Source: Epichloe hybrida
Taxonomy: Eukaryota; Ascomycota; Sordariomycetes; Hypocreales; Clavicipitaceae
Assembly (NCBI GenBank): GCA_019022495.1
Contig: JAFEKR010000057.1
Location: 148,772 to 212,771, forward strand
Reading direction: 5' to 3'
Length of the DNA: 64,000 bases
The notes beneath the pieces are model-generated. The model made no database searches, was not told the DNA's origin, and worked only from the letters and a program-made list of their open reading frames with translations. How positions within the stretch are numbered: the first letter of the stretch is position 1; each line of letters opens with the position of its first letter. Shown here piece after piece: positions 34,276 through 45,800 of this stretch. A program made the translations under genes and the position numbers.

Positions 34276-37200
34276 ATTCTAAAGCTTCTCCTACTAGCTA
34301 CCTAAGAGTAATATAAGAGGGAGAACTACCTAATCTACTAGAGTAATACTATATATTCCCTAGGACTTATTAAATAAGGGTAACACTATAGCTAGTAATA
34401 TACTATATTTTATAAGAACCTTATCTAAGGCTAAATTCTCTATTATAAGGGTAAAAGAGGTATTAGTTAAAGAGTAAATTACCTAGCTTAAGTAACTTAA
34501 GGAACTATAGGAGTAAGAATAAAAGCTTACTAACTTAATATAACTCTATAGAAAAGGGGAGCTAGTAAAAAGGGGCTAAAAGGATAGTATATCCTTAAGT
34601 CTTAGTAGCTAAGAGATTAAGGTCTAAAATATTATAAAACTCTAATACCTTATAAACTTATAGAAGCATAAGATATAGCTTAATAACCTTAACTATACCT
34701 TTAAGGGAGTAAAGAAGAAGTATTATTAAGATAACTAGAAAATCCTCTTTACACTTAACTATATATATATAAACTATTAGGCTAGATAGGACTAATATAT
34801 TAAAGAATAACTAGCTGATAGCTATAATTACCCTAAGGATAATTAGGATAAGTTCTAGGAATAGACCCTTACATTACTTAAGGACTTTATAAGCTATAAT
34901 ACATAAATAGCTATATAACTAAAGAATATAAAGCAAAAGGAAGGTTAGAGTTCTATTAAGTTTAGTATTTACCTAGATTCACTAGAGAAATACCTAAAGT
35001 AAGCTCTAGAGAAAACCTATACTCTTATATTCTTTATAAAGTTAATTTCTAACTTAGAAAATTATATTAACCTACATATAAACATTACTAGCCTAACATA
35101 AGAAGATATTATATAACTCGCCTAGCGATTCTAGGAGGTAATATTAAAGAATAAACAAAAGCTAAATAATTTAAAAGAGAAGGGCCTATATAAGGTAGCT
35201 TAACACTAAAGGCGTAATTCCCTATAAGGGTATTAGCTAAATAAGGACTAAAGAGATAAGAATAAGAATAAGGAGAGAACCCTAGCTACTTACCTAAATA
35301 ATAATAGACCCTAAGGAAAAAGGTAGTGCTATAATTATAGTAATACTAAGTATTTTATTTATAATTATAATAAGCTAAGGAAAGACTAGTAAGAGAGTTA
35401 GGAAAACTCCTAGAGGTAAAAGTAAAAGCCCTTACCTTTACCTTAGACACTAGGGTACTAGTAGGACGCTAATTTCACACATTAGTTACTATTTATAGGT
35501 ATAAAGATATTAAAACAGTAGTAAATCTTAATAGTTACGCTAAGATTAACATTATAAGCGCTTAATTTACATAGACTTATAAGCTTAATTAGGCTAAGGC
35601 CATAGCACCTATCTTAAAGGTAGTAAGGGCTTTAATAGTTCCCTAATATAGTATCTATAAGGTACTTATTATAATTAAAGATTTATAAGGTAAAGAGAAA
35701 AACCTTAAGTTACTATATATAGCTATTAATAAAGACCTAAGAGCAAAGGGAAGCCTTATATTAATTAGAATACATACACTTATAAAAGAATATATATACC
35801 TATACTTATACTTATAAGAATAGTAGTTTAAAAAGAGAAGGGTAGCTTTTTTACTACTAACTCCCTATAAGTTTATAAAGGTAATATATAATAAGATAAT
35901 AGTATATGCTATTATAGGTATTATAGAAGATAAGTTTATACCCCTTAAAGATAAAGAGAAGGTAAAAGCATATAAAACTATTAAAAATATCCTAGAGGAA
36001 CTACATAAGTTTAAAGACATATTTACATTAGATAAGGTAAGGAGTCTCCTATTAAAGAAGTTAACTAACTATATAATTAATTTTATACTAGGAGCTATAC
36101 CCCTATATAAACTAATCTATTCTCTCTCCTAAGGTAAACTTAGGGAGCTCTAGGAATATATTAATAATAACCTAAAGAAAGGCTAGATAAGACCCTTAAA
36201 GAGCCTAGTAGGCGTGCTTATTTTATTTATGCTAAAGAAGGATAGAACGCTTTAGCTATATATTAACTATTAAGGACTTAATAAGATAATGTAGAAGAAT
36301 TACTACGCTCTCCCCCTAATTTTAAAGATCCTTAATTAATACTAAGGGGCCTATTTCTTTTTAAAGATTAATATTAAGGATATATACTACTAGATTTATA
36401 TAAAAGAGGGTAATAAGTAGAAGATAGCTTTTTATATATATTATAGGCACTATAAGTACCTTATAATACCTTTAAAATTAACTAATACCCTAGCTACTTT
36501 TTAAAGCTATATCTATAAGGTACTTTATAGGCTAGTTAACACTATTTATATAGTATATTTAGATAATATCTTAATTTTCTTTAAGATAGAAGAGAAGTAT
36601 ACTAAATATATTAAGTAAGTCTTAGAGTATATAAGGTTAGTAAAGCTATATATAAAACCCTCTAAGTGCTCTTTCTATAAGGAGTTAGTAGAATTCCTAG
36701 GGTTTATTCTCTTTATTAATAGGATATTAATAAATACTTGCTAAGTTAATATAATTAGGGAATAGAAGGAGCCTATAAGCTTTAAGAATATATAGTTATT
36801 ACTTAGATTTTATAACTTCTATTAACAGTTTATCTATAAATACTCTAGGATTATAGCACCTCTTTATACACTAATAAAGGGTAGTTAAAATAGTATCAAG
36901 ACTAGGAGGTTTATATTTAGAGAAAAGGAGTAGTTAGCATTTAACTAGCTAAAAGATACCTTTTAGCAAGCGCCTCTACTCTAACACTATAACCTAAGTT
37001 AAGCGGTATATATTAAGATAAATACCTTAATTTTCATAATAGTAGGGATCATATCTTAGTAGGATAATAAGGGCTATTAGTATCTAGTAGCCTTTTAGTT
37101 AAGGAAGTTTATAGACACTAAATATAACTATAGTATAGCTAATTAAGAGTTACTTACTATAGTAAAGTTATTTAAACACTAGTAATATTATATTAAAGGT

Positions 37201-39900
37201 ATAGAGATACTTATAGAGGTCCTATTAGACTATTATAACCTATAAACCTTTATAAGGTAGTAGAAGCTAAATAAAAGATAAGTATAATAGTATATATTCC
37301 TCTACCCTTTTTATTTTATAATTAAGCATAGACTAGGGAAGAGTAACCTTATAAATACACTATTAAGAAGGTTTAATTATAAGGGTAAACCTATATTAAA
37401 TAGGGTGCTCCTACTAGAGCTTTAAAGGAAAATAGTCAATATCTTTATAGTAAAAGAAAAAGTACTAATATATTAAAGAAGTTATAGCATAACACTAGTC
37501 TTAGAACTTACTAAGGCAAGAGTAGCCTAGGTAAAAGGCTAGTTAGCTGCTATAAATCTAGTAATTGATTTTTAATTTTTTTTGGGGTCATTGGCTGTGG
37601 CCAATGCATCTAATTTTCAAGGAACCAAAAGAATTACTAGTAATACCTAGCTAGTGCCACATATAACAACCAAATTCAATAATTACTATAGTGTTAGGTA
37701 AAACATAAAAGAAATAAGCTTTAAGCCATAAATTTAGGGGCTGAAAAGTTAATACAAAGTTTATAACAAACTTTGTGGCTATAATTACGTAAGAGTTATA
37801 ATTCACGACCGCAGTTAAACTTAAATCCATTTAAGTTTTACTTATAGCATAAATTAATGTAATTCCCCCTTCCTTTACGACTGTGTTTGTTCTATCTCTT
37901 TATATCTTTTCCATCTTATAACTTATCCTTCAAAGCTCTAAGGCAAACTTAAACCCTAAAAAAACACAACTTATCCTCACTTGACTCCACTCTAATTCGA
38001 ATTCATAGGTAAGTTAAGGGCTACTTATTAACTAATTAACAACTAACTAATCAGAAAAATAGTATAGCTAAGGGTAACTAGAAGCTAGGGGCTATAACCA
38101 CTAGGCTATAGAACCTAATAGCTATCTAAAAATCTAAGGAAATTCTAGATAAAAAGGAAATTTAAAAAACCAAAGAAAATATTAAGGAATTTAGGAAAAG
38201 TGAGAAGAAGAAGGGAAATAAAAAGCTGGAGAAGAAGGCTAGATATTTGGAAAAGGTGTTAAAAAATAGAGATCTATAATTTAAGCAGTTTTACCTCGTG
38301 CCCGGGAGGGATAAATCTAGTAATAAGTTAGCTAAACAAGGGTGATTTTAAGGAGAAGGTAGCATATATCTAAGATATTAGCATAGCATAAGTAATTTAG
38401 GGGGCTATTATATTACTAAATCCATACTAATCTATAGCAAATAAACCATTAGTATAACTACTATAGAAGGCATAGGACTAAGATCTAGATTTATAAAAGC
38501 GCAGAGGTAAGGTTAACTCCTAAGTAAAAGGGAGGGGAAAGGCTAGTCTATAGTTACGTAGTATAAGGGGCCTCCTAATATATAAAGACTAGGTAGTTAT
38601 TTCACAAGAGCCTATCTTATAATAGGAGCTTTTATAGCTATACTATAATAATCTACTAGTAGGTTACTTTAGAACTAAACACACTCTTAAGCTACTAAAA
38701 TATTACTATTAGTAGCTAGTAATAAGTAAAGCTATTTTAGACTATATATCTAGCTATAAAGTATACTAGTATATAGTAGCTAGGTAGCACTACCTATATA
38801 GAAGCCTTAAATTACTGCTAATACTAAAGTAACTATAAGTAAAGATCTTAATAGACTTTATTATAAGTTTACTACTAATACGGCTAGGTAAGCAAGAAAC
38901 CAATGTAATTCTAGTAATTATAGACTAATTTACTAAGTATACTATCTTCCTTCCTATAAAGACTATAATTAATATAATAGAATTAGTAAAGTTATTTTAC
39001 AAGGAGATTAAGCTATAATTTAAAGCGCTAGAGGGTATTATATCTAATAAAGGGTTAGTATTTACAAGCTAATTCTAGTTAGAGGTATATTACTAGTTAT
39101 ATATAAAGCAAAGGCGTTTAATAGCGTTTTACCCCTAAACTAATAGGTAAATAAAGAGAATAAATTAGGTACTCAAACATTACCTATAATACTTTATTAA
39201 AGAAAACTAATAGCTATAGCTAAAGCTACTCCTAATAGCTTAATTTACATATAATAATACTATTAATAAGATAATAGGTTACTCCCCTAACTACACTTTT
39301 ATAGGCTATTTACCTAAGTTTTATCTAGCTTTTAAGGGTAAGAGTAAGGAAAAGGAGGTCCTAGAAGCTTATACATATATCTAGAAGCTATATAAGGTTA
39401 GGGAGAAACTAGCATATAACTAAGTAATAGCTACTAAAGCATAGGTAAAGTACTATAACTAATAATACTAGCTATTAACCTTAAAAAGAGAAGACTTAGT
39501 ACTACTATTAGTAAACAATATTAGACTTAAGGATATAAAATAGAAGCTAACCCCTAGATTTATTAGGCTATTTTAAATACTTAACGCTATAGGTAAATAA
39601 GTATACTAACTAGCGCTACCTAATAAGTATAGTTAACTACATAATATATTTTACGTTAGTCTATTAAAGCTATAGAATTACTAGGAAGACACTATAAATA
39701 AAGAAATACTAATACTAGACCTTAAAGATAAAGATAACAAATTTAAAGTTAAAGAAGTTAAGGATTATAGGAAGACTTATAAAGGTAATAAATACCTAGT
39801 AAAATAGAAGGATTAGCTAAGTAAATATAATTAATAGGTAGTAGTAGAAGATAAAGAAAGCGCTTAATATGTAATTTAGGCCTTTTATTAAAGTAAAACA
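34276..39900 (+). pseudogene. gag-pol of gypsy F, RIP-inactivated and split by E2
   Basis: Plus-strand remnants in order. Gag runs from about 34300 to 35400, with a ruined CCHC knuckle near 35330 (CYNYSNTKYF for CYNCGNTGHF). Protease lies around 35440-35560. Reverse transcriptase is at about 36060-36720, with YLDNILIFF for YLDDILIF followed by KLYIKPSKCSFY. RNase H is at about 36960-37400. Integrase is at about 38620-39480, with ILIDFI, FTKYTIFLPIKT and IGYSPNYTFIGYLPKF. A chromodomain at about 39690-39880 reads YRKTYKGNKYLVK. Chromodomains are known to steer integration to heterochromatin, which fits a repeat-rich location. Stops and Cys-to-Tyr or Asp-to-Asn changes show inactivation by RIP. 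Confidence 0.9.
37552..38324. mobile_element. element E2 with 14-bp target duplication
   Basis: A 745-bp insertion (37566-38310) in gypsy F, flanked by ATAAATCTAGTAAT at 37552-37565 and 38311-38324. It is E1 inverted. The left end carries T-rich TGATTTTTAATTTTTTTTGG, followed by a hairpin ATTGGC/GCCAAT (about 37591-37606). The right end is CAGTTTTACCTCGTGCCCGG plus GAGGG. On the plus strand a degraded frame gives EFRKSEKKKGNKKLEKKA, then YLEKVLKNRDL, and ends QFYLVPGRD. I do not recognise the protein; a transposase or Gag-like C-terminus are both possible. CpG retention (GCCCGGG) suggests it is younger than its host element. Confidence 0.7.
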
Positions 39901-41205
39901 AGGAGAAAGCATAGTAAGTTATAAGCAAATTATAAGTATTAAGGAATAATATTACTATAGTAAAGGCTTAATATTATTAGTTACCTAAAAATTCTACCTA
40001 GAGGCCTATGTTATATTATAAAAAGATAAAGGAAACAGCGCCTAAAGCATAGGTAAAGTAACTAGAAAACCCTTTATTATAGCCCCTATATAGGAGATAA
40101 CCTTACTATTAATAAACCTATACTTTACCTTATTCTTATTAGCCTGAATTACCTCCTCTATAGCATAGAAGAAGTAGTGTACTACTATAGCCTAGGTAAT
40201 ATAGCCTAGATCTAATAAATAAAGCTAAAAAACTATACATGCTTCTTACATAGCTATAGCATTCTCTAGGTTCTCCTATTAAAATATTAGTAAAGCCCTA
40301 GTAAATAGATAATAAAAAGCTAAGGGTAAACTAGAAGAGAGGGGAATAAGGCTATAGCTACTAAGGTAACTTATAATTACTACTAAGAAACTAGATAGCT
40401 TTAGTAAGAAATAAAAGTTAGTAAATAATAAGTAATTAGGTTAGAATTTAATAAACTTAATATACCTTTATAGCACTAGTTAACCTAAAGGTAATATAGT
40501 ATATAGTGTTTATATAGTTAAATCCTATAACTAAGTTAAGAATATACTTAGTAAAGCTATAGTAAGTCTCCTCTAAAAAAACACTAACACTCTCTTTATT
40601 TAGGGTAAAAATAGTAATACTTATAAGGGCTTATACTTACTTATAAATAACTATAAGGTTAGAAAAGTTACTAGCTATTATTACTATAGCCTAGTATAGA
40701 AAAGTTAGTAAGTTAGAAGTATATAGTAATAAAATACTAAGTAACTTACTATCTTATAGGTATTACTATACTTATTATATTAGATATAACGCTTTAACTA
40801 CTTATCCCTAGTAGTGCTACTCCTAAGTAAAGAGCAAGGAAAACTATATATAATCCTTAGTAAGGTAGCCTTAATTAGTAAGTGCCTCTTAAAGTTAGTA
40901 TAACTAGTGTGTAAGTAGTGTATATAAGAGCACTTATAAAAGCAAATAGTATTAGCTTCTATAATAAAATAGTAAGGATAGGTGTATAATAAGTTAGGGT
41001 AAATAAAGTCTAATTAAAATTAATTAGAATAGTTTAGAGTTATAAGGAGAAAAAGGGAGTAATGTAATAATAAGTTATAATAGAATTTATATTATAAAGC
41101 TAACTAATTTATTTATTATTATTTTTATTATTAGCTAGTTAGTAAATAGCTATATTAAGGCTAGGGAAAGCTATTTAGAAGCCTAGCTATAAGTAGGGGG
41201 ATAAT
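39901..41205 (+). other. 3' region of gypsy F
   Basis: About 1.3 kb between the chromodomain remnant and the 3' LTR. It has many stops in all frames and no domain I recognise. It ends in AAGTAGGGGGATAAT, the probable polypurine tract, just before the LTR at 41206. Confidence 0.55.
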
Positions 41206-41396
41206 TATAAGGCCTTACTTATAATATAAGTGCACCTTACTAGTGCACTATGCTATAGGGCTAGGTTTACGTGACACTAGCAAGCCACTAGCTATAAGTT
41301 AGCGACTCGCACGCATAACACACTTAGACCTAGCAAGCTTTAGTTAATATACGAGCGCCCCTATACCTCTTGCCTAGCCATCCCTTTGTTCTCACA
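41206..41396 (+). repeat. 3' LTR of gypsy F
   Basis: 191 bp, beginning TATAAGGCCTTACT (RIP form of TGTGAGGCCCCACT) and ending CTTTGTTCTCACA. The mutation load sits mainly in the left half. The target duplication CTAAG follows. Confidence 0.92.
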
Positions 41397-41401
41397 CTAA
41401 G

Positions 41402-41595
41402 TGCCTATAAGCTTCTTGACATATAGGACTACCTATAATAGCTATATAACTACTAAGATTCTTACTAGTAAAGTAATGTTTCATGCTCTAGCTAAGAAGG
41501 ATCTATTTGATCTTTAGGAACTAGATAAGGCACTAAGCGTATTTACACTTAAAGGATAATATTTATCTAGAACCTTTAAAGGCGTTATAGCTAAT
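41402..41595 (+). mobile_element. Copia element G, second segment (protease start)
   Basis: Short continuation of G between F and D2. One plus-strand frame reads KVMFHALAKKDLFDL and later YLSRTFKGVIAN, matching the linker just upstream of the protease in fungal Copia elements (FKGVMA type). It ends with TAGCTAAT (41588-41595), the left target duplication of D2. The frame resumes at 50537 with VIANISAAG. Confidence 0.75.
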
Positions 41596-41609
41596 CAGAG
41601 CATTGTTAT

Positions 41610-41755
41610 AGTGTATTGTATTGTATTTTTTGGCCCTTCGATGTATTGTATTGTATTGTATTGCCCTATGCATTGTATTGTGTATTGTATTGTATTAAAA
41701 ATACAATACAATACAATACAATTCATACAATACAATGTATTGTTAGGGAAAATTA
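41610..41755. repeat. TATTG/TACAA pentamer inverted array (D2 left)
   Basis: TATTG pentamers from about 41615 to 41695 are followed by TACAA pentamers to about 41735, so the stretch can fold into a large hairpin with an AAAAA loop. A second pentamer block lies at 42030-42105. Confidence 0.85.
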
Positions 41756-42565
41756 AAAGTGGGGTGTTATATAAATTTATTATATAGTAGTTTTTTTAAG
41801 TAATCTAATTATAGTATCCTTATTTTTATATATAATTTAGTTATTTATTTAAAAATCTATAAGGTTTTAGCTTATTTAGAAAAGTAAGCTTATTTTAGAT
41901 ATATAATATCTTAGTAATATTCTTTTATATCTTTTTTTAAGAATGCTTTTTTCTTAATATATTAAGGGTCTTCCTATACTTATATCTATTTTCTATAATT
42001 TATTATAATTATTTATTTTATAAAAATACATTATAATACAATACAATACAATACATTACATTACAATACAATACAATGCAATACAATACAATACAATATA
42101 TTATTAAAAAGGTAAGGTAGTATATATACTTATTATATAGTAGATTTTTAATATAATCTAATTAAGATATCCTTAAATTTTTATACTATTTAGGTATTTA
42201 GTTATAGAATTATAAAGTTTTAGCTAATTTAGACTATTAAGCTATATATATATATAGGGTAGCTATAAATAATATTATCTAGGCTTAACTTATAGTAATA
42301 TTTATTCTTTATATTTTAAAGGTTATTTTTTCTTTCTAGCTTTTTTTTAAGATTTACTATACGTTTTAATATAGATTTTTTGTTTTAAATATAATATTTA
42401 CCCTAAAGAAATAATTTGTAATTCTAAATAAATAAGATTAAAACTCTAATAAAAATATACTTATATATATAAGGAATTTATTATAAAGAGAAAATTAATA
42501 CTTATTTAATAAATACTTCTTTTACTATTAAGCTATTTTATTATAATTATAATAAATTATATTAG

Positions 42566-42874
42566 TGTTGGATTCACAGGGTATTGAATTCAATGTGTAA
42601 TACAGTCGTAAGCCCGAAGAATAGTATTATTATCAATTATCTATTCTAGGCTACGTTATCTGTTGTCATAATTAATTAAGTTATAGGAAAAGAGAGGTAA
42701 AAAGCTAGAGGTTATAATATATAAAGGGAAAAGGGGTTGCGCGTTTATGTCCCTATATTTCCTAGCTAATTAACATGCTAGGTTATAGGTTACGTGTGGG
42801 GTCCGCGCGCGGCCTAAGCTTCTACTAGGTAATTGTAGCTATGACGCGCGATTAATATTACCTTCGTTCTAACA
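42566..42874 (-). repeat. 3' LTR of B2
   Basis: 309 bp from TGTTGGATTCACAGGG to TCGTTCTAACA. It is less mutated than the 5' LTR and still has strings such as GGGGTCCGCGCGCGGCC. The polypurine region follows on this strand as CTCTCTTTTAAT. Confidence 0.92.
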
Positions 42875-45800
42875 CTAGAACTTCTCTCTTTTAATATAAT
42901 TATTAACACGTAATATTAATCGTAGAAATAAAAAGGAAAGATAGATTAAGAATGTGATTAATAGGGGATATAAGGAAAAGAACTTATAGCCTATCTAGGT
43001 GTATAGTTACTAATAAAAGGGAAATAATAATCTCGCTTAGCCTATAAGCCTATGTAAGGATAAGTAGGTCCTTCTAAATCCCTTCTTTTCCTTAAAATAA
43101 CATATATATTATACCATAACGCGTATATAATATCTTCCTCCTCCTTAGCAACACCTTTATCCTCCTACATACTACTATTAATTTCTATAGTCCACTAGGA
43201 GGGCCTAGTAAGCTAGTATAGTTATAGCTACTAGGGATATTAACTATAAGGGTGTAAATCCCTTGCATATCGCTGTCTTATCCCTATAGCTACCCTCCTA
43301 GAGAATTACCTTTTTCTCTCACTGCGTATATGTTATGCGTAAGTAACCTATCCCTCTATCCGGATAGTTATCTAGTTAGTTAAGATAAAGCTCTTAAGGG
43401 CCTTATTAGGTAATGCCTTTATAAAGGTATTAGCTAGGTTATCCTCTTTATTAATCTATTAGATCTTATAAAGTTCTTAGTATTTATATAACTATTAAAG
43501 GGCTATAATATTAATTATTAAGCGTTTCTCCTTTATTATACTAAGCTTAATAAGGCACTTATATAAGGAGTATAAATTCGTATATATAATAACTAGGATC
43601 TTTAGGAGCTTTAGTTAGTTAGTAACTAAGTTTAGGGTAGTTATAATTACGTAAGCTATATTAACACTAGCTACTATACTATAAACTTCTAAGGTAAGCA
43701 CGCTTTACGTGACTCTCTTACTCTTTGTTAAGCTAAAGTGCATAATATTACCTTTAATCATGAACTTGCTATTAGTGTAGTCTTTGTTCGCTAGGATAAG
43801 TATATATCCTAGTTATAAGGATAGGTCCTAGTTATTAGCAAAGGATTTATCTATAAAGGCAAAGAGCTTTGCCTTCTTAAGGTTAATTAGGATAAATATT
43901 AGACCTCTCTCTAGGTAATCTATCTGCTACTTTAGGCAGTGATTAAGGGCTTTTATATTCTCTAGGGTTAGCTCCTAGTGTTATGTAGTAATAGATAGGT
44001 TAAAGCAAGCCTCTAGTTAGTAGATTAAGGTAATATAAGCGCCTTAGGCCCTTTACTTAACGTATTTACGCTTTAAGTTAGTTATTAGAACTAACTCTAA
44101 CTTATTGCTCTGCCCTTTCTACTAGATCTTAATAGTATTATTCTCTAGTAAGATAATACCACTATTAAACATAAGAGGGTAGTCCTAAGTTAGGAATTAC
44201 TTTAGCTTTGTGTTAAAGCCTACTATAGTAAGCTAGGTCTCTTCCTTCTTAGAGAACTTCTTATCTAAGAGGCTGATTATATTATTAGTTTATATTCTAA
44301 TGTAAGTAAAGTTAGGGCTTTCCTTTATAGTTATAAGCAAGTAGGGATTATATATAGAGGTTTCTATCTAGAGGTTCTCTCTATAATACTTATAATATAT
44401 AACCTACTAGTGTGTTCCTACCTCTGCGAGCTTATAAAGGGGTTTTATAACCCTTAAGATTATACTAGGCAGGTAAAGATACTGTATCTGAATTAGTAAG
44501 CGCGCTAGGATGAGCCGCTCTAGTAATATACAGGCCTATACATAAGCCTAATAGATATCTCTTAGCTAGATAAGGAATTTCCTTAATCTTACTAACAGTG
44601 CTATCATAAGGATAAGATATTAGCTTGCGCGTTAAATTATTAGGGCCTGTGTAAGAATGGCTTATTTCCCTTTATCCTCACACCCTTAGATCACAAGGCA
44701 TGACTTTTCATAGGGTTTTGTTATCTTGCCCTTAATCTTATTAATAATCCAGGAATTAAAGATTTAAATTCCACTACGTTTTTCCTTATTAAACATAATG
44801 AATTTAAACACACCTTACTTAATTAAAGCATTAATTTCCACTTTTATTAATAGCTTAAAAGGTTTGCTAGGGGTCTTAATAATTCCTTCCTTACGTAGCT
44901 TAATTACAAGAGCTAGGTTACTATATTCTTTTACTAATAGGAAGGTATTAGCACCTTAAGGCATCACAGGAGGGTTCTTCTATAGCCTTCCGCGTCCTTG
45001 CTTTAATAGTATTAGTAGCACTATATTCTTATTATAGGCCTCTTACCCTTTCTCTCCTTCCTCTTTACTAGGCTTTGCTATCTTCTTTATACTAGGATTA
45101 TTATAGTAAGGCTTAATAGATATTAACCTAAAGGTCTTTAGGCCTCTAGGTATATTAAGTATATAGCTTTCTCTAGTAATTACTAGTAGCTTATATAGAC
45201 TTACCTATCCCTTACCTTCTTACTAGACCTTAACCTTTAATCTAAGTGGTAAGCTAAGGGTCTTTAAGGTATCTAGGCTATTATATTTAGTAAGGGCCTT
45301 ATTAACCTTCTAGATAGCATAGAGTCTCTTAATCTCTTTAGTAGCCTTCTATACTATAATTACACACTATATAATATTAGGTAATAGCAGGGACTTATTT
45401 ATTATATATAAGTAAGCTCTAAAGATAAGAAGGGTTAGGACAAGGCTATTAGGGCCTATGGTGTTATTTAGGGCCTTAATTACTATTTAAAGGGCAATAG
45501 GTTCTAGCGTTATAGGGTATTCGCGTCTAATTATATTATAGGCTCTTTAAAGCAGCCTATAATACCTTTTAACCTTCCTTATACTATAGTATGCCTTAAT
45601 AGGGACTTCCTTAATCGAAATTAACATTAAAGCTATGAATTATCTAAATTTATTACTATAGAAGTTCATTCTAGCGTCTATAATAATAAAGTCTAGGGGG
45701 CCTAGGTAAGTATTAATCTAGTATATTCAGAGGGCTTCCTAGGTTATTTTCACAGAGATATTATTAAGGAATTTCGCTACGTTAAACACTATAGCTATAT

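Larger units (their letters stand above)
34080..41401 (+). mobile_element. gypsy (chromovirus) element F with TSD CTAAG
   Basis: Full-length Ty3/gypsy element (34085-41396) with 191-bp LTRs, flanked by CTAAG at 34080-34084 and 41397-41401. Domain order Gag, protease, reverse transcriptase, RNase H, integrase, chromodomain is that of the chromovirus branch. E2 is inserted between RNase H and integrase. Without E2 and its duplication it is about 6.55 kb. Every domain has RIP stops. A second copy (F2) starts at 63563. Confidence 0.92.
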
